A stretch of DNA of 64,000 bases from Pomphorhynchus laevis (lineage: Eukaryota; Acanthocephala; Palaeacanthocephala; Echinorhynchida; Pomphorhynchidae), in contig WNNJ02001579.1 of NCBI GenBank assembly GCA_012934845.2, positions 1 to 64,000 of the forward strand, read 5' to 3'. This document shows positions 20,697 through 31,005 of the stretch, piece after piece. Position 1 is the first letter of the stretch. Each line of letters starts with the position of its first letter. The notes below the pieces were generated by a model. It was not told the origin of the DNA, ran no database searches, and saw only the letters and a list, made by a program, of their open reading frames with translations. The position numbers were made by a program, and so were the translations under genes.

Positions 20697-21332
20697 TTGC
20701 AACTTGATTCCAAACTTGGTGGATCCAACTGTAAAGATCATTCCAGGGATATTAATTCAATGTCTAAATCGTCAGTGATGGTTGCAAATGTCGGAGAATT
20801 TTCCGTACATAAAACAGGAAACGGCCAGAATAAAGAACCATTAGCACAACCGCTAGATATTAATGCGCGAATGCGTGGCGAAAACCGAGATCGGTGCGTA
20901 ATCTTTGCTAATATACCGGAATCTAACTCTTCGGAGCCGCAGCTACGTATTGATCATGACGTGAGTAGAGTTCGGGAAGTATTATCAAAAATATTTACTT
21001 CAGGTGAGGAATCTATAGCCTCATCTCTTCTAGTGAAATCATTGTTCAGGTTAGGTAAGAAAAATGAAGAACGTCCACGCTTATTGAAAGTGGTATGTAA
21101 ATCGTCCGACAATGTTAACGAGATTTTACGCAGAGGGTATAAATTAAAAGGTCAAACTACTAAAATCTTTAAGGATCTCAGCATTCAGGATCGTAAGATG
21201 CGACATCAAGCTTGGGAAGAGCTAAAGACCAGGAATGCTTCTGGTGAAAAGGACTTGACAATAAGAAATTTTCGTGTGGTTCGAAGAAAGCCATTTGTAC
21301 GTTGGAATCCAATCGGTTCGTTAATTGCTTAG
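20697..21332 (+). CDS. Family P ORF1 protein of LINE D2, 5' truncated
   Basis: The open frame carries the RRM-like domain (DRCVIFANIPESNSSEPQLR, VREVLSKIFTSGEE, VKSLFRLGKKNEERPRLLKV) and the C-terminal domain (TTKIFKDLSIQDRKMRHQAW then LTIRNFRVVRRKPFVRW). These make up the RNA-binding ORF1 protein of CR1-group LINEs. The upstream zinc cluster is missing because of the 5' truncation, and the frame-opening ATG is at 20697. The stop at 21330-21332 lies downstream of where the ORF2 frame opens (21302), in the -1 frame. Confidence 0.65.
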   Translation: MQLDSKLGGSNCKDHSRDINSMSKSSVMVANVGEFSVHKTGNGQNKEPLAQPLDINARMRGENRDRCVIFANIPESNSSEPQLRIDHDVSRVREVLSKIFTSGEESIASSLLVKSLFRLGKKNEERPRLLKVVCKSSDNVNEILRRGYKLKGQTTKIFKDLSIQDRKMRHQAWEELKTRNASGEKDLTIRNFRVVRRKPFVRWNPIGSLIA

Positions 21333-24212
21333 GTATTGATCCATCCTCGTTAGATATATTTCCTACTGGGCTATCTATATACGCAGGAACCAGTAAATGT
21401 TCAACTTTAATTATTAACGTCGCTTACACAAATATTCGTAGAATAGTATCGAAGATTGACGAATTTCGGAGCAGATTCTTTACATATAAACCTCAAATAA
21501 TCGCAGTTACCGAAACTTGGCTAAATCATGATATTGCTGATAGTATGGTAGCTGTGGATGGGTATTCGATCATCAGGGTTGATCGTAAAGTACGACGAGG
21601 AGGCGGTGTGGCACTTTATGTCGATCAATGTATAGGTGTTGACGATTTTGAATGTTATACTGACACATATGGTACTTGTGAACTGATGGTGGCGAGTCTA
21701 TCCCATGTAAGAAATAAAGTTACTATTGCACTATGTTATAGATCTCCATGTAGCTTCGTTCTCACTCAGGAATTCTCAGATATTTTGACAAAGGCAGCAA
21801 TGGGTGACCGGTTCCTCTGTTTAGGAAACTTCAATATTTCCAGCATCAATATGGATGATCCTCATTCAGGAATAACATCTTCTAGTAAACTAGATCATGA
21901 CTTGTGGAATTTTCTGTTAGATAGCCTACTTATTGTTTCAGCATGTATCAGCACCAACTAGGATTATGAATGATCAAAGTTCTTTGTTGGATTTAATTTT
22001 ATCTAAATCATTAACAGATGTGCGTGACATTATGCATGAAGCACCCATAGGAGTTAGTGATCATTGTGTATTGCTTTTTCACTTATCAGGGATTTCAAAT
22101 AATATTATCGACGAAGTCGAAACTAAAATCTTCAAGCATTGTTGGTATCGTGCGGATCAGTGTAAAATTCTTCAAGCAGCATCGACTATGAACTTTGTAG
22201 GCGCTAGCGACGATGTTGAAGATTGTTGGAAAGTTTTCCGTTCAGCAATGTGCGAAATAATAGAAAAATACGTTCCTACCAAGATCGTGCATAAAAATAA
22301 AAAAGTGAATCCTCCGTGGTTTAATAGAGAACTTAAATCAGAACTAAGACGAAGAAACCGACTGTTTAAATTAAGCAGCAAGGACAATACTTATCGACAG
22401 GAATACGTCAATTGTCGTAACTTTTTCGAAAAGCTTAAAAAACGCAAAAAATTTAACTACGAAATGAGAATAGGTGCGGATTTTCATAGTGCACCAAAAC
22501 GATTTTGGGCTCACATACGTAGAAATAGGACAATTTCTCCTGCGATTTCGTCTCTTCGTATTAATGATAACTTTATCACATCGCCTCGAAATGTAGCCGA
22601 CACGTTTGCGTCGACTTTTCAACTCGTAACTAATAACACAGAAATTAACCAGCAATCTCGTGTAAGCCATTCACGAAGTTATTTTGATGTTACTACCGAG
22701 GAGGTTTATAGTGAGTTAAATTCTTTACGACATTCATCACCTGGTCCGGATGGAATACATCCCCAGATACTAAAGATATTATCAACATTTATTGCTTCAC
22801 CATTAGCTTATTTGTTTCAACTATCACTAGCTAAGTCAATTCTACCGTTAGATTGGAAAATCGCCACTGTAGTGCCAGTCCACAAAAAAGGAGATCGTCA
22901 CAATCCTGAAAATTATAGAGCAATAAGCCTTACAAGTGTCGTATGTAAGATGTTAGAGCGCATATTGTATCGGCGATTACTATCCTATCTTGAATCATCG
23001 AACTTGTTAGATAATTCGCAACATGGTTTTCGTCCTGGACGTTCTTGCATGCCTAATCTTTTATGTGCACGCGAAGCATGGGTTGATGCAGTTGCGCAGG
23101 GTAATGCAGTTGATGTCGTGTATTTCGACTTGAGTCGGGCCTTTGATAGGGTTCCCCACAATATGTTGATTGAGGCTCTTGCAGATTACGGAATTGAAAT
23201 TCCTATTATTCGATGGATTCACGCTTTCCTATCTGATCGTTCTTTCAGAGTTCGAGTTGGAAATTGTCTATCTAGACCGTCAAATTTATCAATGGGTGTT
23301 CCTCAGGGATCGGTGTTGGGTCCATTATTATTCGTCATATTTCTGAATAGTTTGCTACGCTCTCTAAAATGTAAAAAATTAGCATTCGCAGATGATCTTA
23401 AAATATGGAATGTCATTACATGCTATGCCGATATACAACACCTACAAGATGGCATAAATATGGTTAATAGGTAAAGCGAACTGACCGGAATCATGATTAA
23501 CATTACTAAATGTGTGCACCTTAGATTTGGTCGTAGTGATTTACCAAATGATTATTCTGTTTGCGGTGAGATTATTCCCACAAATTCGTATACAAAAGAT
23601 CTTGGGATAATTGTTCAGAATTCGTTTAAAATCGACCTCAATACTGAAAATATATGCAACACGTCGAGAAAAATTATTTACATGATCAAAAATACCTTTA
23701 GTTCGCTTCCACCGTCTCAGTTCTCACTATTATATAAGGCGTTGATCATACCAATCATTGATTATGCTTCGCCGGCGACTTTTCCTTCTACGCGTGGTGA
23801 AATAAACCAATTAGAAAAGATTCTTCGCCGATTTTCCAAGCTATGTTCTGGTCTTCGGAACATCGCCTACTGTGATAGACTAAGCAAACTAAATATTACT
23901 TCAGTTTACAAGAGATATGTGTACAATGATTTATTACAGTTATGGCTAATGATACATGTCTTTCCTGGTTATCCATCGGAATCCGTTATTCTAAATGATC
24001 GCCCGAGCTGCAGAGGACACTCTTTATCAGTTGTTGTGCAATCACACGGGAAATGTCATAGATACTTGCGATTATATCACAGAGCGGTAAACCTATGGAA
24101 CCGATTGCCGAATTCGATCGTGTCTATGGCACAGTACAAATCTTTCCAGAATGCGCTGAGCATGTGGATAAAAAGAGAAGATTCTTTGCAGGAAATATAT
24201 AACTATATGTGA
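21302..24212 (+). pseudogene. Family P ORF2 of LINE D2 (APE endonuclease and RT)
   Basis: The endonuclease shows VAYTNIRRIVSKIDEF, IAVTETWLNHD (catalytic Glu), ALCYRSP, LCLGNFNISSIN (the usual GDFN Asp is Asn here) and GVSDHCVLLF. The RT shows SPGPDGIHPQ, NYRAISLTSVVCKMLERI, HGFRPGRSCMPNL, VVYFDLSRAFDRVPH, GVPQGSVLGPLLFV and LAFADDLKIW. The C-terminal part runs to 24212. One base is added near 21945 and TAA replaces a Trp codon at 23472-23474; otherwise the three open segments join well. The missing endonuclease Asp would also disable it. Confidence 0.75.
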
Positions 24213-24333
24213 CAATTTATTATTGCTGAACTACTTTTTTTTCTTTCTTTTTTTTCTTTTCTTAATATTGTGATCAGACAAAATGACTCTTTTATGTGTC
24301 AAAGTCTTGTAATAAATAATAATTATTGCTTAA

Positions 24334-24353
24334 AGATCTCTCGGTTGAGGAAA
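24334..24353 (+). repeat. Target-site duplication of LINE D2, right copy
   Basis: Identical to 20595-20614; it directly follows the AAT-rich tail of D2. Confidence 0.9.
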
Positions 24354-24462
24354 GATTGTTGCTTAATAATGCTCGTGCTAATCTAGCATTTAGAAGATCG
24401 AATGGAGAGACTGATCTAATGATAAGAAATTTTCGAGTAGTTCGTCGGCGACAATTCGTGCG

Positions 24463-27320
24463 TTGGTGAGTTTGGAGAGTTCTTCGAGGAATTTCTTTTT
24501 ACAATTAGGAAATCTAGCGCGCATTGATATCACATCCAACATTACTACTCAATTACCCTCTGCTTCTGGTATTAGTGTCGCCTATACTAATTTAAGGAGT
24601 ATTTTACCAAAATTTGATGAACTTAAGGCATGGGTCATCTTAAATAAACCAGCGATCCTGGCTCTCACTGAAACATGGCTGCATCGTGATATCTCCAATG
24701 GTTCGATTGCTATTATGGGATATAATTTGTTGAGAGCTGATAGAGATTCTCGGAAGGGTGAAGGTGTTGCGCTATATATTACGACATCCTTAAATATTAT
24801 TTCCACTCGTAATTTTAATAATGAACTGGGCACGTGTGAGATTCTCTCAGTCATTGTTTCACACTTCGGAGGTCCCTTAGGTATTGCCGTGTGCTACAGA
24901 TCGCCGCAATCATCCGTATTGAATCATGAATTTTCTACACTAATTAGTCACTGTTCTGAGCTTGAAGAATATCTACTAGTTGGCGATTTTAATATACCCT
25001 CAGCTGGTCACATCGAGAATTATGTTTTGGATAGTGGTTCTTCCAAGTCAGATGTGAATTTGTGGAATTTTCTTATAAATGTGACATCATGTTAGAGCAA
25101 CATGTGCAGTCGCCCACCAGATTCGCGCAAAACCAGGAATCTTGTCTAGATTTGGTATTTTCCAAATTAATTACGAGTGTAGGTTATATGAACTATCAGA
25201 GTCCTATTAGATTGAGCGATCATTGCATGATCTTATTAAATTATTTATTTAGGTGTATGATCAAAAAAGTGGAAAATCTGATAGTGTCAAAAATCTTGGC
25301 AACAAATTGATGAAGACTCATTACGAGAGGCGGCACTAAGAACATCATTCAACTGTGCTATTGACGACATTGAGGTAAGGTGTTATGTTATTGAATCAGG
25401 TTTAGTAGCTCTTGCAGATAAGTTTGCACCACTCCGTAGAGTACCAAAAAGTAAAGCTAAATACCCTCCTTGGTTTGACACTGAATTGCGATATGCTCTC
25501 AAACATAGGAATCGTCTATTTGAACTAAGCCGTCATCAGAATAATTTTAAAAAACTGTATACAATGTTCCGTAATTTCGTCAATCGCCTTAAGATTACAA
25601 AAAGGCAAAGTTTTGAAGATCAATTAGCTTTACAAATTGATACAGAACCAAAAAATTGTTGGGCTTATGTGAAAAGATCCAGCTATTTCATCTTTAAGAG
25701 ACGGTAACACTCGTGTGGCATCGCCAAACAGCATGGCAGAAGTGTTTGGAGCCGCTTTTGAGCTAACACCATATGCTTTCTCTAGCATATGTGGAGATAT
25801 AGCATCACAACAGGTAGAAATTGGTTCTCCAGTTTTAACGATAACAGCACATGAGGTTTTTGTTGAATTGGCTAGGTTATCTAGATCATCAGCGGCAGGC
25901 CCAGATGATATTCACCCCCAACTTCTTAAGTTACTTGCTCCTGTTCTGGCTGAGCCATTAGCCTCCATATTTGAGCTGAGCTTGCGCATTTCGAAGTTAC
26001 CTGCTGCCTGGAAAAAAGCGATTGTAGTACCAATTTATAAAAATGGTGAAAAAGATGATCCGAATAACTATAGGGCAATAAGTCTAACTAGTGTTGTATG
26101 CAAAGTGATTGAGTGCATACTAAACAGACGCATATTTGATCATTTGAGTTCGCTGAGAATTCTCAATAATGCACAGCATGGATTTCGCCCTCGGCGTTAA
26201 TGTCTTACAAACTTATTACATGCTCGTGAAGATTGGGTTGGACATGTTGCTAAAGGGTACTGTATCAACGTAATATTTCTTGACTTTAGTCGGGATTTTG
26301 ATATAGTGCCCCACAAAATACTAATTTTCACCCTTGAGTCTTATAAAGTCAATCGCTCCATTATAAGCTGGATTCAAGATTTTCTTAAAGATAGATCCTT
26401 TGATGTTCGTGTAGGTCAATGTGTATCGTCTTATCGTCCTATCACCTCAGGAGTACCACAGGGATCAGCCTTAGGATCCTTGTTGTTTAACATATTTATA
26501 AATCAGCTACTAGATTTTATTGAGGATTGTAGTGTTTTAGCTTTTGCCGATAATGTAAAGGTATGGAAATTGATTAAAACCAACAAGGATCGAAATGACT
26601 TTCAAAACATCCTAAACATTGTTTATCGATGGTCTTTAAACACTGGAATTTCATTGAATATTAAAAAGTGTGCACATATGAGATTAGGTCATAGCAATGT
26701 GAGTCAAGAATATTTTATAAGCGATGAGTTTGTTGTTTCCACGCAGTCCATTCTGGATATTGGTATAATTGTTCAAAACAATCTGAAAACACGTGCTAAC
26801 ACTGATAGGATTTGTAACGCAGCAAGAAGAATGACCTATATTGTCAAAAATTGCTTTAAAGATTTATGTCCCGTTCGTGTTGTGCGTTTATATAATTCTC
26901 TTATAAGACCGATATTAGAATATGTGTCGCCAGCAGTCTTTTCGTGTACGCGTACAGAACTTGATCAATTAGAGCGCATACTTCGACGGTTTACGAAATT
27001 ATGTCCTCAGGTACGTTATCTTTCCTATGAGGCACGAATAAAAAGTTTGAATATGCCGACAGTGCGTGAAAGGTTCCTTCTTTTCGACCTTCTAGCTATG
27101 TATCGACTAATTAATGAAGATGAAAATTTTCCAGCAAATAGAGTTGAACTCAATGAACGGGATGGACGTAGAGGGCACTCGAAAGTACTAGTAGTACATG
27201 AGCACGGAAAATACCCTCGTCATTTGTTACTGTCCCATCGAGCAGTGAATGTTTGAAAACGTCTTCCAGTTGATGTCGTTGCGGTGCATACAATCAATGA
27301 ATTTAAATCCAATATAAAGA
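24463..27320 (+). pseudogene. Family P ORF2 of LINE D (endonuclease and RT), decayed
   Basis: Segments in several frames read VAYTNLRSILPKFDELKAW, LALTETWLHRD, AVCYRSPQSS and LLVGDFNIPSAG (endonuclease), then AAGPDDIHPQLLKLL, NYRAISLTSVVCKVIE, VIFLDFSRDFDIVPH, GVPQGSALGSLLFN and LAFADNVKVW (RT). In the last block the second catalytic Asp is Asn. A stop falls at 26198-26200 right after HGFRPRR, and frames change near 25080, 25310 and 25700. The C-terminus ends near 27320. The domain order is complete, so D was once long. Confidence 0.7.
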
Positions 27321-27463
27321 ACTAAATTCGAAATGAGAACGAGTGGTTGTTGCTGCAGTACCCATGGTTCTGATATATACTGAATGATTTTTTTGATTTT
27401 TTTCTTGTATTATTATTTTGTGAGCGGTCAGAACAGCCTTATGGCTATGACCTGTAGTAATAA

Positions 27464-27703
27464 TAATAAATAATTATTATACGAGATTTTAAATAACTTA
27501 TATAGTGTTAAAATTTAAAATTGAAATTCAAAATAAAAAACATTTCTCATATATTGACGAATAAATAACATACGATGTATCAGAATAAGGATTGGAGGTT
27601 ATCTGAAGAAACTGTTAGATTATTAGGTTTCAGATCCTATTCATCAACCCAACATATCTGTAAGGCCAAATGCATGTCAATGACGTATTTCCTCTAATAA
27701 AAC
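27464..27703 (+). repeat. RX repeat, right half (split by LINE D)
   Basis: Matches 20296-20536 with roughly nine differences over 240 bp and directly follows the AAT tail of LINE D. Confidence 0.75.
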
Positions 27704-28489
27704 TTTCTTTATCTAGTATCTTATTCTAATACAAAGCATATTTATTATCCATAAAAAAATTCCGCTAATGATTTTAAATTTATTTTTAATATTATTGTGT
27801 TGCTTTATATATTTTACTATTTTCCGCTTGATTGTATTTTTATTATAAAATATGTATCTATTAAATTATTTAAATGATTTTGAAAACCAATATCGCTACA
27901 ATTCTTAAGATTTAAGAATTGTAACGAGAATTGCCATAAGACAATTCTTATGGCAATTCTTAAGATTTCATTATTTAATGTATTATATTTAATATTATAT
28001 GGTATGGTATACATGAATGATCACGCAAAAATGTTTCTTGTAAATTTAAATATGTCATCTTTACGATATAAATTAAAAGTAGTATTAATAGATGTTAATT
28101 TAATGCTCATATCAAGATATATACTTTCTTTATCATTAATATTGGTTTTGTTAAGAATAAGGCTACCTGGATAAATCTGTTCACTTGAATAAAATTATCA
28201 GTGCTATATTATCATACATCATCAATATATATCGAAAAATATTTCATATCTTGATATAGTTTACATTTATTAAATTAAAATATAGTGAATCTCGCATCAA
28301 GATATGAATTTCAAATTTTTTTAATACATGGTCCTATTTTGGAGTATTTATCCAAATAGTATTATGGAGTATTATTAATTTATTGATTACAAAATAATAT
28401 TTGAATTACTTTGTTGTTATTCGTATAAACCAAACGAGATGCTTACCTAAACAGTTACAGGCATTTCCTAACGAAGTATTAATTCAATT
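27704..28489. other. AT-rich spacer, nothing recognised
   Basis: There are small palindromes near 27899-27962 (AATTCTTAAGATTTAAGAATT type). The frames at 27817-28174 are short and A/T-driven. Confidence 0.45.
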
Positions 28490-29045
28490 TAGATTGTCTG
28501 ATAAGAACTAGAGAGTACATGATGAACACGTACGGAATAGTGTCGTGCAGAGAACGCTTTAACCCAAAGAACAACAAGCATAAGTCAACAGCCTTTAAGT
28601 AATCGTGTGAAACAGTATCGAATGCCTTTGAAAAATCACAAAAGAATACATCAACAGGGGTGCATTCATCAAGACTCGTAGACCAGTTATTATGAGTGTG
28701 TAATAGATTGGGCATCGTGGAGTGACCTTTACGAAAGCCATGTTGAGCTGAAACTAATATTACGCTCATCAAAATATCTTTGCATCTTGCGCAGAATTAT
28801 ACATTTACAACATATAAAGGTTAAACTTATAGGTCGATAATTCTCGGATGAGAAACATATCTCTTTTTTGCGAATATGACATATTATTGAGCCTCTCAAG
28901 TTCTATGGGATGAGTCTATTCGCTAAAGAGGCTGAAAAATTTTGTATAATAGAAAGTAAATGCTATGAGCATGATTTTTAAATGTAGTTGACAGAAGGTA
29001 ATCAGGACCAAATGAATTTTTTATTATTATCATAACATGCAAGAC
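28490..29045 (-). mobile_element. Family P LINE fragment J (RT fingers and palm)
   Basis: Minus-strand frames contain FGPDYLLSTTFKN (the GPD-LP block), ENYRPISLTF (with a frame change), SAQHGFRKGHSTMPNLLHTH and VDVFFCDFSKAFDTVSHDY, the first catalytic block. There is neither the YADD block nor a 3' end, so it is an internal fragment joined at about 29045 to family Y sequence. Confidence 0.6.
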
Positions 29046-29049
29046 TTTA

Positions 29050-29895
29050 GCCATGCAGCTGTTTTGTCTGATCACGTAAAGGGGCGTCGACGGTGAAGGA
29101 TCGGAGACCATAGTTGTTGGAGTAATTGGGAACGTGGAGTAAGAGGGAATGACGGGAACGCAGTGATAGAGAGGTGGGACGAGTGTCCTCTAAGAAAGGG
29201 AGGTTTATAAACGATGGGGAGCCCACATCGATGAGACGAAAAGTTACGAGAGAAGGCTGAGTTGTATGCGGATGTAGATGGTAGGCTAGGGGAGTTGGGC
29301 AAATATGTGGATGTGTGGTCGAAGCGACGGATACGTAGGAGCACTTCAACGGCGGAGTTCATGATGCATTGTAGGGGTGGGATGATGAATTTTAGGAACA
29401 GAAGTCGATAAGGGGGCGGATACGGCGGATGTCACTGAGAATTAAGTTTGACGAGCGGACCTTGTCGCGGATGGAGGGTTTAAGGGAAATGTGATCATCG
29501 AAATGGTAGCATAAGAAAGTGAGATTGTGAACTACGGGGTGATTGATGATGCAAAAGATACAGGGGAGGATATATGTTAGGTTGCCGGGTTAGGATCCAA
29601 ATTATTTTGGGCTTGTCTGGGTTTAGAACGAGACGAAGATGTGAGAGACGTTTGTAGATAGAAGAAAGACAGTTGGAGACAGAAATTGCGATATCGTGTA
29701 TGCGATGGGCAGGTGCATGAGCATATATGAGGATGTCATCGGCGTATTGCATGACGTTAAATGAGTAAGGTTTGATAAACGGAGAGAGATCGCAAAGTAG
29801 AAGAGAGAAAAGCAGGGGACCTAGGACTGAACCTTGTGGGACTGAACTTTGCAGAAAATATGGGATGGAATGAGAGGATGATGAATTTGACTACA
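29050..29895 (-). mobile_element. Family Y LINE fragment, minus strand
   Basis: Reading the minus strand from 29895: VPQGSVLGPLLFSLLLCDLS, then MQYADDILIYAHAPAHRIHD (catalytic YADD intact), SNCLSSIYKRLSHLRLVLN and, at the lower end, VPNYSNNYGLRSF. It lacks the 3' hairpin and tail, so it was broken or rearranged rather than simply 5' truncated. Confidence 0.7.
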
Positions 29896-30023
29896 AATAT
29901 TCTACAGAATTAAGAAGTTAAGTCACCTACTGATTAAGAATAACGAACAAATTGATACCATCAAGTCACGTGTTGTGTACCAATTCACTTGTAGTGAAAC
30001 TGTGAGTAGCGCCAGTCAATTAA

Positions 30024-30183
30024 AATACATTGATTTCCCATCGTTTATCAACCTCCCTTTCTTAGATGACACTCGTCCCACCTCTCTATCACTGCGTTCC
30101 CGTAATTCCCTCTTACTCCACGTTCCCAATTACTCTAACAACTACGGTCTCCGATCCTTCTTCGTCGCCGCCCCACTTGCCTG
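30024..30183 (+). mobile_element. Family Y C-terminal fragment, plus strand
   Basis: Reads FPSFINLPFLDDTRP, then LLHVPNYSNNYGLRSFFVAA. It is the inverted counterpart of 29071-29225 and is joined at about 30185 directly to family K copy C. Confidence 0.65.
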
Positions 30184-30189
30184 AATTTT

Positions 30190-30870
30190 CCTTCGTTTAA
30201 TTCTGACGATGATATTGATCAATTAAAAAAACAGTTCAAACTTTCTTCAATCAGACGGGTACTGGGTAAAGGCGGTGACCCGCTCTCAGTTGCCTTTGCT
30301 GAGACGGATCTAGACAACGGGCACATTCTTGCCGCTTCATCAGCTAATCCCTTTTTGGGATTCAATCTGAAATTCTTGCTGATTAGTGAGGACATCCTCA
30401 CCTACCCTCATTGCCAAAAATGTCACGGCTAGGGGCACTGGTCCTCCACCTGTTCTAATTCCTCTGTTTGTGGTGTTTGTGGCAAGGGTGACTGCCCGCA
30501 CCCGGCTAGCAACGACAAATGCCTCGCCACACCTTATTGTGTCAACTGTGGGGGAGTGCACCCCGCTTAGTCGAAAAAATGCACCCTGTTTAAAGTCTAC
30601 AGACTGAGATTTTCTAAGCCGATTACGAAATCGTACGTTGCTGCTGCCGCTCCAGATCGGATGTCAAATAATGACATTATACATCTTCTGGCTAACCAAA
30701 AGAAGATGATTATTAGTGAACTACAAGCTCTTTTTATGCCACTCGTCGCCTCTCTCGTAGGCACGCCCACGGTGGCACCAGTTCCAGCCGATTTGTTGCA
30801 TACCCCCGCACTAAGAAGCGTGGCGGGTCTGCTCAGTCCGTTCCTCCTCTCAAGATCGAAAAATTGTTGA
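30190..30870 (+). pseudogene. Family K ORF1 remnant with zinc knuckles, copy C
   Basis: The frame reads SSANPFLGFNLKFLLIS, then the knuckles CQKCHG, stop, GHWSSTC; CGVCGKGDCPHPASNDKC; and CVNCGGVHPA, stop, SKKC. Both stops are TAG codons at Trp positions (copy A has TGG), at about 30430 and 30568. The third knuckle has the CX2CX3HX6C form. The downstream 30661-30870 part reads MSNNDIIHLLANQKKMIISE and is Ala/Pro/Leu-rich. Confidence 0.65.
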
Positions 30871-31005
30871 AGTCTAAGGCATCCTCGGGAAATGAAGATA
30901 CTGCCTTGGGGAGTCCGACCCTGGATGGTGCTAGTGGCAAGGGGGTAACCCTCTTGCACCTAGCTCTGTCTAGGTTGGCATCCCCCTTCCAACTAATTTA
31001 ACACA

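Larger units (their letters stand above)
20615..24333 (+). mobile_element. Family P LINE D2 (CR1-like), inserted in LINE D
   Basis: The 3.7-kb element is bounded by a perfect 20-bp target duplication. It begins inside the ORF1 leader (5' truncated, no Cys cluster), has ORF1 and ORF2 in overlapping frames, and ends in a TGAC/GTCA-stemmed hairpin (24284-24301) plus a TAATAAATAATAAT tail. Only a couple of disabling changes are visible in ORF2, so it is younger than D. Confidence 0.85.
19378..27463 (+). mobile_element. Family P LINE D (CR1-like), interrupted by RX and by LINE D2
   Basis: D consists of three separated parts: ORF1 5' part at 19378-20070, a short ORF1 segment at 20565-20614, and the rest at 24354-27463. 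The first gap holds an RX copy, the second LINE D2. Across the second gap the ORF1 frame reads IFRDLSVEE, then RLLLNNARANLAFRRSNGE, then IRNFRVVRRRQFVRW, as in intact family P proteins. The 3' end has an AGCC/GGCT hairpin at 27435-27446 and an AAT tail. ORF2 has at least five breaks, so D is old. Confidence 0.75.

Noticed and set aside
20296-27703. The 240-bp direct repeats as an extraordinarily long target duplication of LINE D
   Set aside because: The upstream 190-bp repeat plus the unsplit 20101-20536 copy show a split-repeat arrangement instead; kept only as a remote alternative.
27899-27962. AT palindromes as a transposon end
   Set aside because: The arms are short and simple in sequence, and no partner end was found.
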